A DNA stretch of 64,000 nt from Candidatus Poribacteria bacterium (GTDB lineage: Bacteria; Poribacteria; WGA-4E; WGA-3G). Below the pieces are notes generated by a model that worked only from the letters and a program-made list of their open reading frames with translations, searched no databases and was not told where the DNA came from. Location: positions 1-64,000 of the forward strand of contig JAJEEK010000101.1 in the NCBI GenBank assembly GCA_022821065.1, read 5' to 3'. The translations under genes were made by a program, and so were the position numbers. Positions 25,895 through 35,236 of the stretch are shown in pieces (the first letter of the stretch is position 1; every line of letters starts with the position of its first letter).

Positions 25895-28093
25895 ATGAAA
25901 AACTTTTTTGTGCTGGCAAGCATCACTCTAATGGTTCTCAGCCTGTTGAGTTGTTCTTCTGATGAAGAGCAGACGGAAGTTGAGAATCCGGCAGTAATTG
26001 ATGATGCATCAGCATTTAGCGGCGCGCCACTGTTAGGCGATGTTGTCCTCGAAAATATGTATGAGGATGAAGCGCGAAAACTGGTGGATAAAACACCCGT
26101 TCAACTCGTTACTGTGCTTGAAGGCACAAACAGAGTTGTTCTTGATGCACAATTCCGTGGGGTTCGAGATTTCGGATTCGGATTCCCACTCTACGAATTT
26201 GAATTGACAGATGAATTCGCTGAGTCGATAGGCGGTACTGCACAAGGGATGTCGGGCAGTCCAGTGGGGCCCCCAGGACGCATTATGGGTGCACTCGCTT
26301 ACGGCGATGCGTTTTCCAGAGCACCAACTCGGTTCTGGGCAACATCCATTGATGCTATGGAAGCTGCGATCCATCACCAAACCTTTGGTGAAATGTTGGA
26401 AGCAGAACCTGTCGCAGCTGCACCGGGAGGCGGTATCCAAGCGGCATATACGCCAGTGAAAACACCGCTAACGATCTCTGGAATACAGCCACATAGACTT
26501 CAACAACTTTCATCACACCTCGAAGGCTCTCACTTTGATTTTGTTCAATTGTTTGCCGATATTAATGACGCGCCAGCAGCACCACCAACAGTGACAACCC
26601 GGCTCGCAGCGGGCGATATGATAGGTGTCGCTGTATCAACTGGCGATGTTGTCAACTCTATCGGTTTCGGAACAGTGACGCAGGTCTACGATGACGGGAC
26701 ATTTACAGCGTTCGGACATCCGATGGTTTCTGGCGGTCAATCGGCATTGCCGGTTTATAGAGCCGTCACCAACGGTATTGTTTCCAGTTTGGCGGTATCC
26801 TATAAATCTGTATCTGCCTATGGGAACCCAATCGGCACAATCACAAAAGACCTACTGCCAGGAATCGTCGGTGAACTGGGGACGGTGCCGTCAATGATTC
26901 CGGTGAAGGTTGCTTACCAAGCAGGCAATGGGCCCGTTGTAGAGAAAAACCACAAGGTCGCCTACGGTCAGGAATCGTTCATCCCGATCGTTGCAGCCGT
27001 TACAATGGATTCCATCCGTCAGGAGATAAGTTCTGCGACAGCGGACGCGACTGTCACGCTCCATTTCAAAGAGACCGAAACTGTGTACACCGAATCGTTT
27101 CGGAGTGCCTCTTCGGATCCGTTTTTTGATGTCCTGCTAAGTGTTGATCGGATCGTCCGCGCTTTCGCAGATACGCTCTCAAACAGTGCAGGGGAGGCAA
27201 CATTGACAGACGTGTCAATTTCCATCCACGACAAACCGCAAATCATGTTAGCCGACCTTCATGAGGTTATTATTCCCGAGGAAGGGATTAATCCCGGTAA
27301 AGACCTGACGGTTTCCGTTGTGCTACTTCCGCACTGGAGCGCAGCCGATGAAGAACGGACGATTCAGAGAGACGTTACGCTTGAGGTCCCTGAGAATTTC
27401 CCTGTTGGTCCCGCACTTCTCACGGTTGCCTCAGCGAATCCGTTCGGTCCTCCGGATCCGTTCTTCCCACCGGGTTTCTTCGCGTTTGGACCCCCAGATG
27501 GAGCGCCAAAACCGCTGCCTGAGAACCTTGACGAACTCATCCAAAAGATGAAAGATGAGCAGATAGATCCAGGCGAAATCACACTAACGCTTGAGACATT
27601 GTTACCCCCGGAAGCGTTCTTCCCACCGGAGCCGGAGCTACCGCCAGAAATAGGCATACCACCTGAGGGTTTACCGTTCCCTGATGACGGTGAGATGCCA
27701 GAAGACGGTGAAATGCCAGAAGACGGTGAAATGCCTGATGATGGTGAAATGCCAGAAGACGGCGAGATACCAGAAGACGGTGAAATGCCTGATGACGGCG
27801 AGATGCCTCCTGACGGTGAAATGCCTCCTGACGGTGAGATACCACCAGAATTATTGGCTCTCGAAGAGTTACCACCGTTGCCACCACCACCAGCATTTTT
27901 CGGACCGCCACCGCCGATCGAACTCAAAATTAGTATTGACGGCTTTATTGTGGTCGGTCAAAAAACTGAATTCATTCTTTTTACGCCACCACTACCTGAA
28001 ATACCCGCTGATGTTATGATACCAGAAGAAATAGCGGAACCGGTAGAACCCGCGGAACCCGTGGAAAATGAGCCACCCGTGGAAGGCGAATAA
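25895..28093 (+). CDS. Lipoprotein with SpoIVB-type (S55) serine peptidase domain
   Basis: A 732-residue lipoprotein (lipobox L-L-S-C20). Residues 40-420 match the S55 SpoIVB peptidase family: G-T-A-Q-G-M-S-G-S122-P-V holds the expected catalytic Ser, and F-T-A-F-G-H-P-M near residue 275 is another family segment. In spores SpoIVB cuts a signalling protein; here an envelope-processing or sensing role is only inferred. Residues 595-655 are an acidic minisatellite of E/D-D-G-E-M-P units; a proline-rich tail follows. AUG has GGAGG nine bases upstream. Ends near a bidirectional terminator. Confidence 0.85.
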   Translation: MKNFFVLASITLMVLSLLSCSSDEEQTEVENPAVIDDASAFSGAPLLGDVVLENMYEDEARKLVDKTPVQLVTVLEGTNRVVLDAQFRGVRDFGFGFPLYEFELTDEFAESIGGTAQGMSGSPVGPPGRIMGALAYGDAFSRAPTRFWATSIDAMEAAIHHQTFGEMLEAEPVAAAPGGGIQAAYTPVKTPLTISGIQPHRLQQLSSHLEGSHFDFVQLFADINDAPAAPPTVTTRLAAGDMIGVAVSTGDVVNSIGFGTVTQVYDDGTFTAFGHPMVSGGQSALPVYRAVTNGIVSSLAVSYKSVSAYGNPIGTITKDLLPGIVGELGTVPSMIPVKVAYQAGNGPVVEKNHKVAYGQESFIPIVAAVTMDSIRQEISSATADATVTLHFKETETVYTESFRSASSDPFFDVLLSVDRIVRAFADTLSNSAGEATLTDVSISIHDKPQIMLADLHEVIIPEEGINPGKDLTVSVVLLPHWSAADEERTIQRDVTLEVPENFPVGPALLTVASANPFGPPDPFFPPGFFAFGPPDGAPKPLPENLDELIQKMKDEQIDPGEITLTLETLLPPEAFFPPEPELPPEIGIPPEGLPFPDDGEMPEDGEMPEDGEMPDDGEMPEDGEIPEDGEMPDDGEMPPDGEMPPDGEIPPELLALEELPPLPPPPAFFGPPPPIELKISIDGFIVVGQKTEFILFTPPLPEIPADVMIPEEIAEPVEPAEPVENEPPVEGE
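27680..27850 (+). repeat. 15-base minisatellite coding D-G-E-M-P repeats
   Basis: About eleven imperfect copies of a 15-base unit (GACGGTGAAATGCCT-like) lie in frame inside the S55 lipoprotein gene. Each gives Glu/Asp-Asp-Gly-Glu-Met/Ile-Pro. Such a repeat can change copy number by slippage without shifting frame. The protein tract is acidic and probably extended. Confidence 0.9.
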
Positions 28094-28149
28094 TTCCTCC
28101 GAATGCAACAATCAGGACAGCTTCTTTATGTCTGTCCCACTTCAATGCG

Positions 28150-28180
28150 TTTGGGCAGGTTTCACGCCTGCCCAAATTTT
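28150..28180. terminator. Bidirectional terminator between convergent genes
   Basis: TTTGGGCAGG (28150-28159) pairs with CCTGCCCAAA (28167-28176) with a seven-base loop, followed by TTTT. It lies between the S55 gene and the converging dehydrogenase gene, and the A/T flanks would work on either strand. Confidence 0.85.
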
Positions 28181-28205
28181 AATCCGCACGAACCGTCCCT
28201 GCTCC

Positions 28206-29333
28206 CTACCCATCTTTACATACAATTGGTTCTCGCCGGACATAACAGCGCACAATATCAATAATCAGGGCTATATCATTACGGGCAGATTCCAGGGAAG
28301 TGTAGCAGGTTTCGCCTTCTGTGATGCACGCGTGGAAGTGGCGTAGTTCACGAACAAACGCGCTTTCCCATGCAATTGCGGGAGTTTTGCTATAGGTCGT
28401 GCCATCGGTATCTATCCCGTGGATCGTTACCTCTGACAGGATACCGCGTGAGAAACCGGTCGGGTAAGACACGATGACGCGTTTGTTGTCGCCGTAGATT
28501 TCTAAGGTCTCTTTAAAGTCCCACAGATCCGGTAGGTCTACCCATGTCGCGACACAACGCGCACCGTTCGGGTAACCGAATACGATACTCACGCCGCGCC
28601 CTTCAGACCAGACCTCCGCACTGACAACTTCACTTGGCGAACCGAGCATCACCCGTAAACTATAAATATCGTGGATCATGCTGCCAGCAAGTAGATAGAA
28701 CACGCGTGTTGCTTTGCTTCGGATATCGGTTTCGAGTCCTGTTTGTGATAACATGGTGCCGATGGCTTCTGCCTCCGCTTTTTCACGCGCTGCACCAGCA
28801 GGTTTTAACGCATCCGGTGGTACGTCGTTAAACCGCTCAACATCAAATTGGCTCAAGTGTAGACTGTTATTCGGATGGAGATGGTTAATTTGGACGAACC
28901 GGTAACTTTCCATCGAGTCCACTTCGCGTTTGGCGAATTGGAAAGCGGGATCATGCACCTTCATGTAACCCGCTTGTGCGATTGTCCCAGCTTTCCGTTG
29001 TGCCGTTAGCATTGTATCCATTTCTTGAAGTGAGAAGCAGACCGGCTTCTCAATAAAGACATGTTTCCCGGCTTCAAATGCGGCAAGTGCGACTTCCGTT
29101 TTTGGATCGCCGTGACACAGTAGGACAGCATCTATATCTGTCTTTAACAATTCGTTGTAATCTGTTACAAATTCGGGAACATGGAAACGTTTTGCGACGG
29201 CTTGTGCAGCACCGCGGGAAAGATCACAGACAATGGGCACTTCAAATTCTCGATGCAGTGTGTTAAGGTTCGGGAGATGATGTACCTGTGCGATCGCACC
29301 GCACCCGATGACACCTATCCGTATACGGTTCAT
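28206..29333 (-). CDS. Gfo/Idh/MocA family oxidoreductase (3)
   Basis: A 375-residue dehydrogenase: G-V-I-G-C-G-A-I-A at residues 7-15, F-I-E-K-P-V-C near residue 92, and a C-terminal domain containing M-I-H-D-I-Y-S-L-R with the catalytic His-Asp region. GGAGGA lies eight bases before the ATG at 29333. It stands alone between convergent and divergent neighbours, so the sugar substrate is unknown. Confidence 0.92.
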   Translation of the reverse strand: MNRIRIGVIGCGAIAQVHHLPNLNTLHREFEVPIVCDLSRGAAQAVAKRFHVPEFVTDYNELLKTDIDAVLLCHGDPKTEVALAAFEAGKHVFIEKPVCFSLQEMDTMLTAQRKAGTIAQAGYMKVHDPAFQFAKREVDSMESYRFVQINHLHPNNSLHLSQFDVERFNDVPPDALKPAGAAREKAEAEAIGTMLSQTGLETDIRSKATRVFYLLAGSMIHDIYSLRVMLGSPSEVVSAEVWSEGRGVSIVFGYPNGARCVATWVDLPDLWDFKETLEIYGDNKRVIVSYPTGFSRGILSEVTIHGIDTDGTTYSKTPAIAWESAFVRELRHFHACITEGETCYTSLESARNDIALIIDIVRCYVRREPIVCKDG

Positions 29334-29581
29334 GAATTATATCCTCCAATAGATAACGCTTTCTGTATACGCTTATCGTATCATATACACGAAATAGATA
29401 CAATGTGTTTAGAACTCTGAAATTTTGTTTTATTCTTCAGAAGATTTGATAAAAGTAAACGGATTAAAGCGATTTGCGTTATTAAGGTCAATTGCGTTAT
29501 TATATAAGAGAAGCGCAAGACGAACAAAAACAAATACAGAGACAGAATTAAGTTTTGATAGAAAAGAGGAGTTCCAACGCA

Positions 29582-30706
29582 GTGTACTTTCTTATACGCA
29601 AAACCTTTATACTACTTTTACTACTTGTTATTTCGTTTCCGGTTCCGGTGCTTGCCGGACCTGGACGGACAGGCGCGCAGATATTGAATCTCGGAGGCGG
29701 GGCGCGGGCAAGAGCACTCGGCGACGCTTTTTATGCGATGTCGGGTGATGTGACAACGTCGCTCTGGAATCCGAGCGGTCTCGCGGACATGCCAGAGAGC
29801 AGACTCCGTTCCGGTCAAAAAGCGGCACAAGCCTCAATGTTCTACTCGGATTACAGTGCACCTTTCGGTGAAGCGGGTGAAGGCTTATATTATACCTTCC
29901 TTTCTGGGGCAATGCCACTCGGCGATTTCGGAACCGTCGGCGCAACACTCCAAATGCAAGGACAAGGCACCATTGCTGTTACAACAGATTCTCCAGACGT
30001 ACTGCGCGAGGAAAGTCTCGGCACCAATTTTGCACTCACATTCTCCTACGCAGACCGAATCACGGAGTCTCTATCAGCAGGTATTAACGGGAAAATCATT
30101 CGGATGGTGCTCGGACGCGAGAACGGAAGCTCTTATGCCGTCGATTTGGGAGCGCAATATCTCCTCCCATTTGAACCTGTCCCGACGACCATCGGTGTCG
30201 CAATTCAGAATATCGGACCGGGGATCTCATTTATTGATGAAAACCAAGCGGACCCTTTACCGCGGCTCCTTCGTATCGGTACGTCTATAAGCCTTTACCG
30301 TGATAGATATAACCACCTTCGCTTCGTCAGTGGGGTTACTGCTTATGTGGATAAATTGAGAGAAAATGAAGACGAGTTGGCGGTTGACTTAGAACGGCTC
30401 AACGCTGAAAGGGAAGAAAAACTGACACGAGAGCAGCTGCTTTCGGATCGCGGGGTCGGTATCCGAGCGTTTGAATGGCGGCATCTCCAAAAGAATGTCG
30501 GTTTGGAATACTGGCTCGGTAATATCCTGGCACTTCGGGTCGGCTATAAGGTCGAACCCGGTATTAATCTACCGAATCTGATAGACCATTTTACCGGCGG
30601 TATCGGCGTGAAGATATACCTATTCAACCTCGATCTAAGTTACGGCCCGAGCTTCGGTCCCAACAATCAACGGCTCATTGAAGCGACCGGAATCATCTTC
30701 TTTTAG
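29582..30706 (+). CDS. PorV/PorQ-like outer-membrane beta-barrel protein (1)
   Basis: About 374 residues. A cleavable signal peptide (F-I-L-L-L-L-L-V-I-S-F to V-L-A) is followed by the family motif L-G-G-G-A-R-A-R-A-L-G-D-A-F and W-N-P-S-G-L-A near residue 68. The remaining sequence alternates as beta strands and ends in Phe (G-I-I-F-F). Such FadL-like barrels include the type IX secretion protein PorV, but no other type IX genes are present here. GTG 29582 with AGAGGAG upstream is preferred to the TTG at 29555. Charged insert near residue 270 (E-R-L-N-A-E-R-E-E-K). Confidence 0.8.
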   Translation: MYFLIRKTFILLLLLVISFPVPVLAGPGRTGAQILNLGGGARARALGDAFYAMSGDVTTSLWNPSGLADMPESRLRSGQKAAQASMFYSDYSAPFGEAGEGLYYTFLSGAMPLGDFGTVGATLQMQGQGTIAVTTDSPDVLREESLGTNFALTFSYADRITESLSAGINGKIIRMVLGRENGSSYAVDLGAQYLLPFEPVPTTIGVAIQNIGPGISFIDENQADPLPRLLRIGTSISLYRDRYNHLRFVSGVTAYVDKLRENEDELAVDLERLNAEREEKLTREQLLSDRGVGIRAFEWRHLQKNVGLEYWLGNILALRVGYKVEPGINLPNLIDHFTGGIGVKIYLFNLDLSYGPSFGPNNQRLIEATGIIFF

Positions 30707-30720
30707 GAAGGACACCAAAC

Positions 30721-31539
30721 GTGAGATTTAACACCAAAATTCTGATATTTGTGCTACTATTAAGTTTATCGTCTGGTATCTGCCTTGCGTCTGATGGTTT
30801 CCAAGCGGAGCCGTTCACGGCTTTCTATCTGGAGTCGGCTCTCGGTACCCGGACATTGGCAAATGAATCCTTAACGGCAAGTCAAGGACTACAACCTCGG
30901 AAATCTCCAAACGAGGCGTTCCTCTATTCGCTTGTGATTCCTGGTATGGGGCAGCTCTATACGGGTGCTAAGTACGGTTATCTTTACACCGCTGCGGAGA
31001 TCGGTTTCCTCGCAACCTTTTTTATTCTAAGAAACTCCGCCGCAAACACACGCGACGACTACCGTGATATCGTCAGAGAACATGTCGTCTTTATCGGCGC
31101 AGGTTCCTTTGAAGATTGGGACCCTATAGAGGATTTTGAACACGCTACGCAGTATGAGACGTGGAATCACGTCTACGATTCTGAGACGACGCGCGAACGC
31201 ACCGGTAAGTGGTACTGGGCAGATATTGACCCAGATCTAAAAAACGAGAAACATGGTGATATTGAGGATAAAGGTATCAGTTCAAAAAACCGGTTGGAAG
31301 CGTATGGTTTGCGGCAACAAGCTAACGATACCTTTGAACGCGCCAGATTTTTTCTCGGATTGGCGATTCTGAACCACGTTATTAGTGCCGTGGAGGCGCG
31401 TATCACGACGAAACGTATCAACGCACGCTTAGAAAATACAGCAGCGCTGGCACAAACCCGAATGTTTGATATAGATATTAAAACTGACATGTTGACAGGC
31501 ACAACCTCCGGGGCTATTGTTCTACGGAAAAGGTTTTAG
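30721..31539 (+). CDS. Secreted/membrane protein, DUF5683-like
   Basis: A 272-residue protein starting at GTG, 14 bases after the PorV-like gene. Signal peptide, then P-G-M-G-Q-L-Y-T-G-A-K-Y-G-Y with two neighbouring hydrophobic helices, as in small DUF5683-type membrane proteins. The loop between holds acidic and aromatic residues. Its role is unknown; co-location with a beta barrel suggests an envelope accessory function. Confidence 0.65.
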   Translation: MRFNTKILIFVLLLSLSSGICLASDGFQAEPFTAFYLESALGTRTLANESLTASQGLQPRKSPNEAFLYSLVIPGMGQLYTGAKYGYLYTAAEIGFLATFFILRNSAANTRDDYRDIVREHVVFIGAGSFEDWDPIEDFEHATQYETWNHVYDSETTRERTGKWYWADIDPDLKNEKHGDIEDKGISSKNRLEAYGLRQQANDTFERARFFLGLAILNHVISAVEARITTKRINARLENTAALAQTRMFDIDIKTDMLTGTTSGAIVLRKRF

Positions 31540-31559
31540 TTTCATCACAAGGAGCCACT

Positions 31560-32498
31560 ATGCCATTAGAGATACCACAACTTCTGGACGCGCTTAATTC
31601 GGTTACCGCGATTCCGATCATCCCTTTCAAAGACGGTAAAGTTGACTATACTGGACACGCCAAAAACATCGACTATTTGATGCACAACAACTACCTTGAT
31701 GAAGGTCGAAAGCGCGTTATCGCTATCGCTGGAACAAGCCTGATTCATCACATCCGTGAAACCGAGCAGCTTCGCATTATTGACAAAACCGCACAACAGA
31801 TCGGTGATGACGGCATCTTTATCTCCGGTATCGTACCCAATCCCATTCACCAAGCCGGTCAACTCATCGAAGCACAGTCCGAACTCCAAAGACCGCCAGA
31901 TGCATATCTACTTATGCCGCTGACTGGTGTCTCAAACCCTGAAGGTGTCTACCAACAGTACATGGCATTTGGCGAGAAATACGGCACAGCCTGCGGCGCA
32001 CGCTTTCTCTACTATTTCCGTCAGAAACGTGATTTATCAGCGGTTATCCGTCTTTTGAACGACTCTCCACATTTCATCGGTGTGAAGATCGGGACGGGTG
32101 AAGAGGATGTTGAACCGCTTGTTGAAGGTGTCGGTGATAGTGGTATTGTGATGTGGGGGATCGGGGATAGATGTACGCGTCCGGCACAATTAGGCGCGAT
32201 CGGACACACCTCCGGCATCGCAGTTGCTTTCGCACGTGCTTCGGATGAGATTAACAACGCACAACGTCGTGGCGATTACGAGACCTCTGCCCAAATTGAA
32301 GCCGACATCGCACCCCTTGAAGAAATCCGTTTCATGAATGAGCGGATTTATAACTATTCCGCAGTCGTTGAAGCGATGCTCCTAAGCGGTTTCGACGATA
32401 TTGCCGCGGGCACCGGCGGTCCGTTCAACCCACGCGTGCCAGCAAACATCCAAACACAACTCCGCAGGATCACACAGGACTTGAAGCGATACCATTAA
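31560..32498 (+). CDS. DapA / N-acetylneuraminate-lyase family aldolase
   Basis: A 312-residue class I aldolase barrel. Seen: A-I-P-I-I-P-F near residue 17, A-I-A-G-T-S in place of the usual G-T-T-G-E, Y-Y-F-R for the catalytic Tyr strand, and V-K-I-G-T-G with the Schiff-base Lys near 176. It lies 20 bases after the DUF5683-like gene. Members include dihydrodipicolinate synthase, 2-keto-3-deoxygluconate aldolase and sialate lyase. The altered A-G-T-S motif argues against true dihydrodipicolinate synthase; a sugar-acid aldolase is more likely. Confidence 0.82.
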   Translation: MPLEIPQLLDALNSVTAIPIIPFKDGKVDYTGHAKNIDYLMHNNYLDEGRKRVIAIAGTSLIHHIRETEQLRIIDKTAQQIGDDGIFISGIVPNPIHQAGQLIEAQSELQRPPDAYLLMPLTGVSNPEGVYQQYMAFGEKYGTACGARFLYYFRQKRDLSAVIRLLNDSPHFIGVKIGTGEEDVEPLVEGVGDSGIVMWGIGDRCTRPAQLGAIGHTSGIAVAFARASDEINNAQRRGDYETSAQIEADIAPLEEIRFMNERIYNYSAVVEAMLLSGFDDIAAGTGGPFNPRVPANIQTQLRRITQDLKRYH

Positions 32499-32546
32499 GA
32501 TTAAGTGCTATATCCTGTTTGACAATCGGAGTCGAAAATCGCCAAT

Positions 32547-32575
32547 TTGACAGAAGCGTTACCTCATGATACAAT
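32547..32575 (+). promoter_or_regulatory. Consensus-like promoter overlapping the PIN gene start
   Basis: TTGACA (32547-32552) and TACAAT (32570-32575) are spaced by 17 bases. The -10 hexamer overlaps the proposed ATG (32566), so an RNA starting seven or eight bases later would lack that ATG. Either this promoter is unused or translation starts within the open frame on a leaderless RNA. Confidence 0.5.
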
Positions 32576-33258
32576 ATTCAACCATAAGACCAAAACTCTA
32601 TCTTGAAACAACAGTCATAAGTTACTTGGTTGCGCGCCCAAGTAATGAGGCATCATTACTTTATCGGCAACAAATTACACGCCAATTGTGGGAAGAGTGT
32701 GCCGACGATTATGAATTTGTTGTTTCAGATATAGTTATCAGCGAAATCCTGAAAGGTGATGCTGAGGCAGCACAGCGTCGGTTTGATGTAGTAGCCGACC
32801 TAACGATATTGGACATATCTCTGGATGCGGATAAGCTTACACAAGATTTGATAGATGCTGGAGCTGTGCCACACCAAGCACGCTCGGATGCCCAACATAT
32901 AGCCTTTGCAGCAGTTAATAGTATTGATTACCTGATCTCTTGGAACTATAAGCATATTGTAAATGAAGTAAAGAGGCAGCTCATCAATGAGGTCTGTCAC
33001 GCAGCAGGGTTTCAGCCACCAACTATTTGCACGCCAAGAGAAATTATTGAGGAGGCTCAAATGAGAGAGAAAGTTGATATGTATACGGATGCTGTGCTTG
33101 AGGAATGCTATCGGATGAAAGAGGAATTCAATGCTCAATTTAACTCCGTGAAGGAACTTTCCGACTATTTGAAAGCAGAAAATAAAAAACGCAAAGCACT
33201 TGGATGGAAATATGTTTCGGTGCCAAAATCACATGATAACTGTCACAAAAAGGATTGA
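32566..33258 (+). CDS. PIN-domain protein fused to a small C-terminal domain
   Basis: Residues 1-155 are a PIN nuclease-like domain of the type beginning L-Y-L-E-T-T-V-I-S-Y-L-V-A-R-P-S, with S-D-I-V-I-S-E-I, R-S-D-A-Q-H-I-A-F-A-A and W-N-Y-K-H-I. The usual first Asp is replaced by Glu, as commonly seen in this subfamily. Residues 166-230 (M-R-E-K-V-D-M-Y-T-D-A-V-L-E-E and a charged helix) look like the small partner normally encoded by a separate downstream gene. Thus a VapC-like RNase with a built-in partner domain is suggested. The start is uncertain because of promoter overlap. Confidence 0.75.
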   Translation: MIQYSTIRPKLYLETTVISYLVARPSNEASLLYRQQITRQLWEECADDYEFVVSDIVISEILKGDAEAAQRRFDVVADLTILDISLDADKLTQDLIDAGAVPHQARSDAQHIAFAAVNSIDYLISWNYKHIVNEVKRQLINEVCHAAGFQPPTICTPREIIEEAQMREKVDMYTDAVLEECYRMKEEFNAQFNSVKELSDYLKAENKKRKALGWKYVSVPKSHDNCHKKD

Positions 33259-33286
33259 GTGCCTCTGAAAGTTTGCACGTTTTACC

Positions 33287-34996
33287 ATGTCTTACGATAG
33301 TTTAGCGTTACGCGTTATTACCAAAGAACTCCGAGAATCCATTTTAGGCAGCACGATTCGACATATTGAACAGGTGAACGCACACACCTTCTCGTTCAAG
33401 GTCGGTCATGCTGCCGAAACGCGTTGGCTGACGCTCTCCGCACATTCGGTGCATGCCCGCGTACATCTCACCGAAAAACCGCCACCGGGTCAAAAACAGT
33501 CTTATCTCGCAGATTTTCTCACCACACACCTCAGACGTGGCAAGATTACCGCGATTGAGCAGGTCGGTTGGGATCGGATCCTTAAAATCACCGTTCAACC
33601 CGTCTCCGATGAACCGATACAACCGTCTCCCAAAGTTATTATTGCTGAGTTGATGGGAAAACATAGCAACATTATCCTCATCGATGCATCAGACGATAGG
33701 ATTCTGGAAAGTCTCAAACGCATTGATGAGACGGTGAACCGACACCGAGAAATTTTACCCGGTGAGAGGTATACTTTACCACCGCAACAAGGAAAAGTCG
33801 CACCATTGATTCCGGACAAGGAGACGTTTACTGAACTGTTTGATGGACAATCAGAAATCGGATGGCGAGAACTCTTTAGCAAAATAGACGGTTTTAGTCC
33901 AACACTGGCAAAAGAAGTCGTCGCACGGGCAGCCAAGACGGAGCTCTGGGACGCTTACCAGCAGGTGATCGCCTATTTCGATCCGGAAAACGCAACACCG
34001 CAATTGCTCATGGATGGCACCGAACCGATTGCAGCGTCCGCACTACCGCTACAGCAATATCCGAATGCCACTGCACAAGCCTTTGACACGATGAACGACG
34101 CTATCGCTGCGTACTACGATGCCATCACGTTGAAGGAGCGTCTCATCTCTGAACGGAATGTCCTGAAACAGGCATTGAAAAAACAGAAAAATCTAATCCG
34201 TCGGAAAGCAAAGGCACTGCAAAAGGATTTGGAACGCGCAGAAAAATCGGAAGACTACCGTATCCAAGGCGAATTGATCCTCGCGAACTTACATACGATG
34301 ACCCGCGGACAGGAACAGGTCGAGTTGCAGAACTACTACAGCCCAGAACTCGAAAAGTTGACAATCACACTCAACCCTGAGCAGACTCCCTCCGAAAATG
34401 CGCAAACCTATTTCAAGAAATACACAAAGGCGAAACGTGGGTATGCGCGTATCCAGCAGCTTATTTCAGATTTAGATGCCGATCAGGAGACATTGCAGCT
34501 TTACGTATCCGAGTTGGAATCCGCGAAGACTTTAGAAGACCTACAACGCCTTCGGGGTGTATTTACTGAAAACGGCTATCTCAAAGCTCCGCAAAGCAAA
34601 AAGCAGAAACAGCCGGCAGGTGAAGGTCCCTTCCGCAGGTATACCTCTACCAACGGTTTCCAGATGTATGTCGGAAAAAACAGCCAATCGAACGATCTGC
34701 TCCTACGTCAGATTGCCAAGCCGAGCGATATGTGGCTCCACGCCAAACAGATCCACGGTTCGCATGTCATCATCCGTAATCCAGAGAACCGTCCGGATAT
34801 TCCGATGCCCACGTTATTACAAGCCGCACAACTCGCCGCCTACTACAGCAAAGCGCACCACGCCAGCAATGTACCGGTTGATTATACATGGGCGCGGTAT
34901 GTCGTGAAACGGAAAGGCAACGTCGCAGGCTACGTGCATTATACGCGTGAAAAGACGCTGTATGTTGAACCCGCTGTGCCATCGTCTACAGAATAA
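33287..34996 (+). CDS. rqcH: Ribosome quality-control NFACT protein RqcH
   Basis: A 569-residue NFACT protein (Rqc2/FbpA family). RqcH binds stalled 50S subunits and directs Ala-tailing of trapped peptides. Seen: N-terminal NFACT-N with E-L-M-G-K-H-S-N-I-I-L-I-D near residue 122, helix-hairpin-helix region, coiled coil near residues 285-400 (K-Q-K-N-L-I-R-R-K-A-K-A), and NFACT-R with D-M-W-L-H-A-K and H-G-S-H-V-I-I-R-N near residue 480. It is of usual length and stands in its own unit. Confidence 0.94.
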   Translation: MSYDSLALRVITKELRESILGSTIRHIEQVNAHTFSFKVGHAAETRWLTLSAHSVHARVHLTEKPPPGQKQSYLADFLTTHLRRGKITAIEQVGWDRILKITVQPVSDEPIQPSPKVIIAELMGKHSNIILIDASDDRILESLKRIDETVNRHREILPGERYTLPPQQGKVAPLIPDKETFTELFDGQSEIGWRELFSKIDGFSPTLAKEVVARAAKTELWDAYQQVIAYFDPENATPQLLMDGTEPIAASALPLQQYPNATAQAFDTMNDAIAAYYDAITLKERLISERNVLKQALKKQKNLIRRKAKALQKDLERAEKSEDYRIQGELILANLHTMTRGQEQVELQNYYSPELEKLTITLNPEQTPSENAQTYFKKYTKAKRGYARIQQLISDLDADQETLQLYVSELESAKTLEDLQRLRGVFTENGYLKAPQSKKQKQPAGEGPFRRYTSTNGFQMYVGKNSQSNDLLLRQIAKPSDMWLHAKQIHGSHVIIRNPENRPDIPMPTLLQAAQLAAYYSKAHHASNVPVDYTWARYVVKRKGNVAGYVHYTREKTLYVEPAVPSSTE

Positions 34997-35023
34997 AAAA
35001 ACACTTCCCGTTGGGATTATGCT

Positions 35024-35236
35024 ATGATTGAATATAAGGGCTATATAGGAACTATTGATTTTGATCCAGAAATTGACCTTTTTCACGGAACGGTGATTAA
35101 CACCAACGACGTAATCACGTTCTATGGTGCATCTGTATCAGAACTCCGCGAAGAGATGCAAAAATCCATTGAGGGGTACATTGAATTCTGCAAAGAGCAA
35201 GGTAAGACACCAGAAAAACCTTCTTCTTTAGGTTAG
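35024..35236 (+). CDS. HicB-like antitoxin domain protein, orphan (2)
   Basis: A 70-residue HicB-fold protein: Y-K-G-Y-I-G-T-I-D-F-D at the start, H-G-T-V-I-N-T-N-D-V-I-T-F-Y-G and E-L-R-E-E-M-Q-K-S-I near the end. It resembles the HicB-like protein at 134 in pattern (both end P-x-K-P). No hicA-like frame precedes or follows it. Its TAG overlaps the converging gene's stop on the other strand. Antitoxin function is unproven. Confidence 0.7.
   Translation: MIEYKGYIGTIDFDPEIDLFHGTVINTNDVITFYGASVSELREEMQKSIEGYIEFCKEQGKTPEKPSSLG

Noticed and set aside
27364..27927. Long open frame antisense to the S55 lipoprotein minisatellite
   Set aside because: It is the repeat read backwards (Ser/Gly-rich), without a ribosome binding site or family pattern.
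29582..31539. Type IX secretion operon
   Set aside because: Only PorV/PorQ-like barrels are seen; no PorK/L/M/N, Sov or C-terminal signal proteins.
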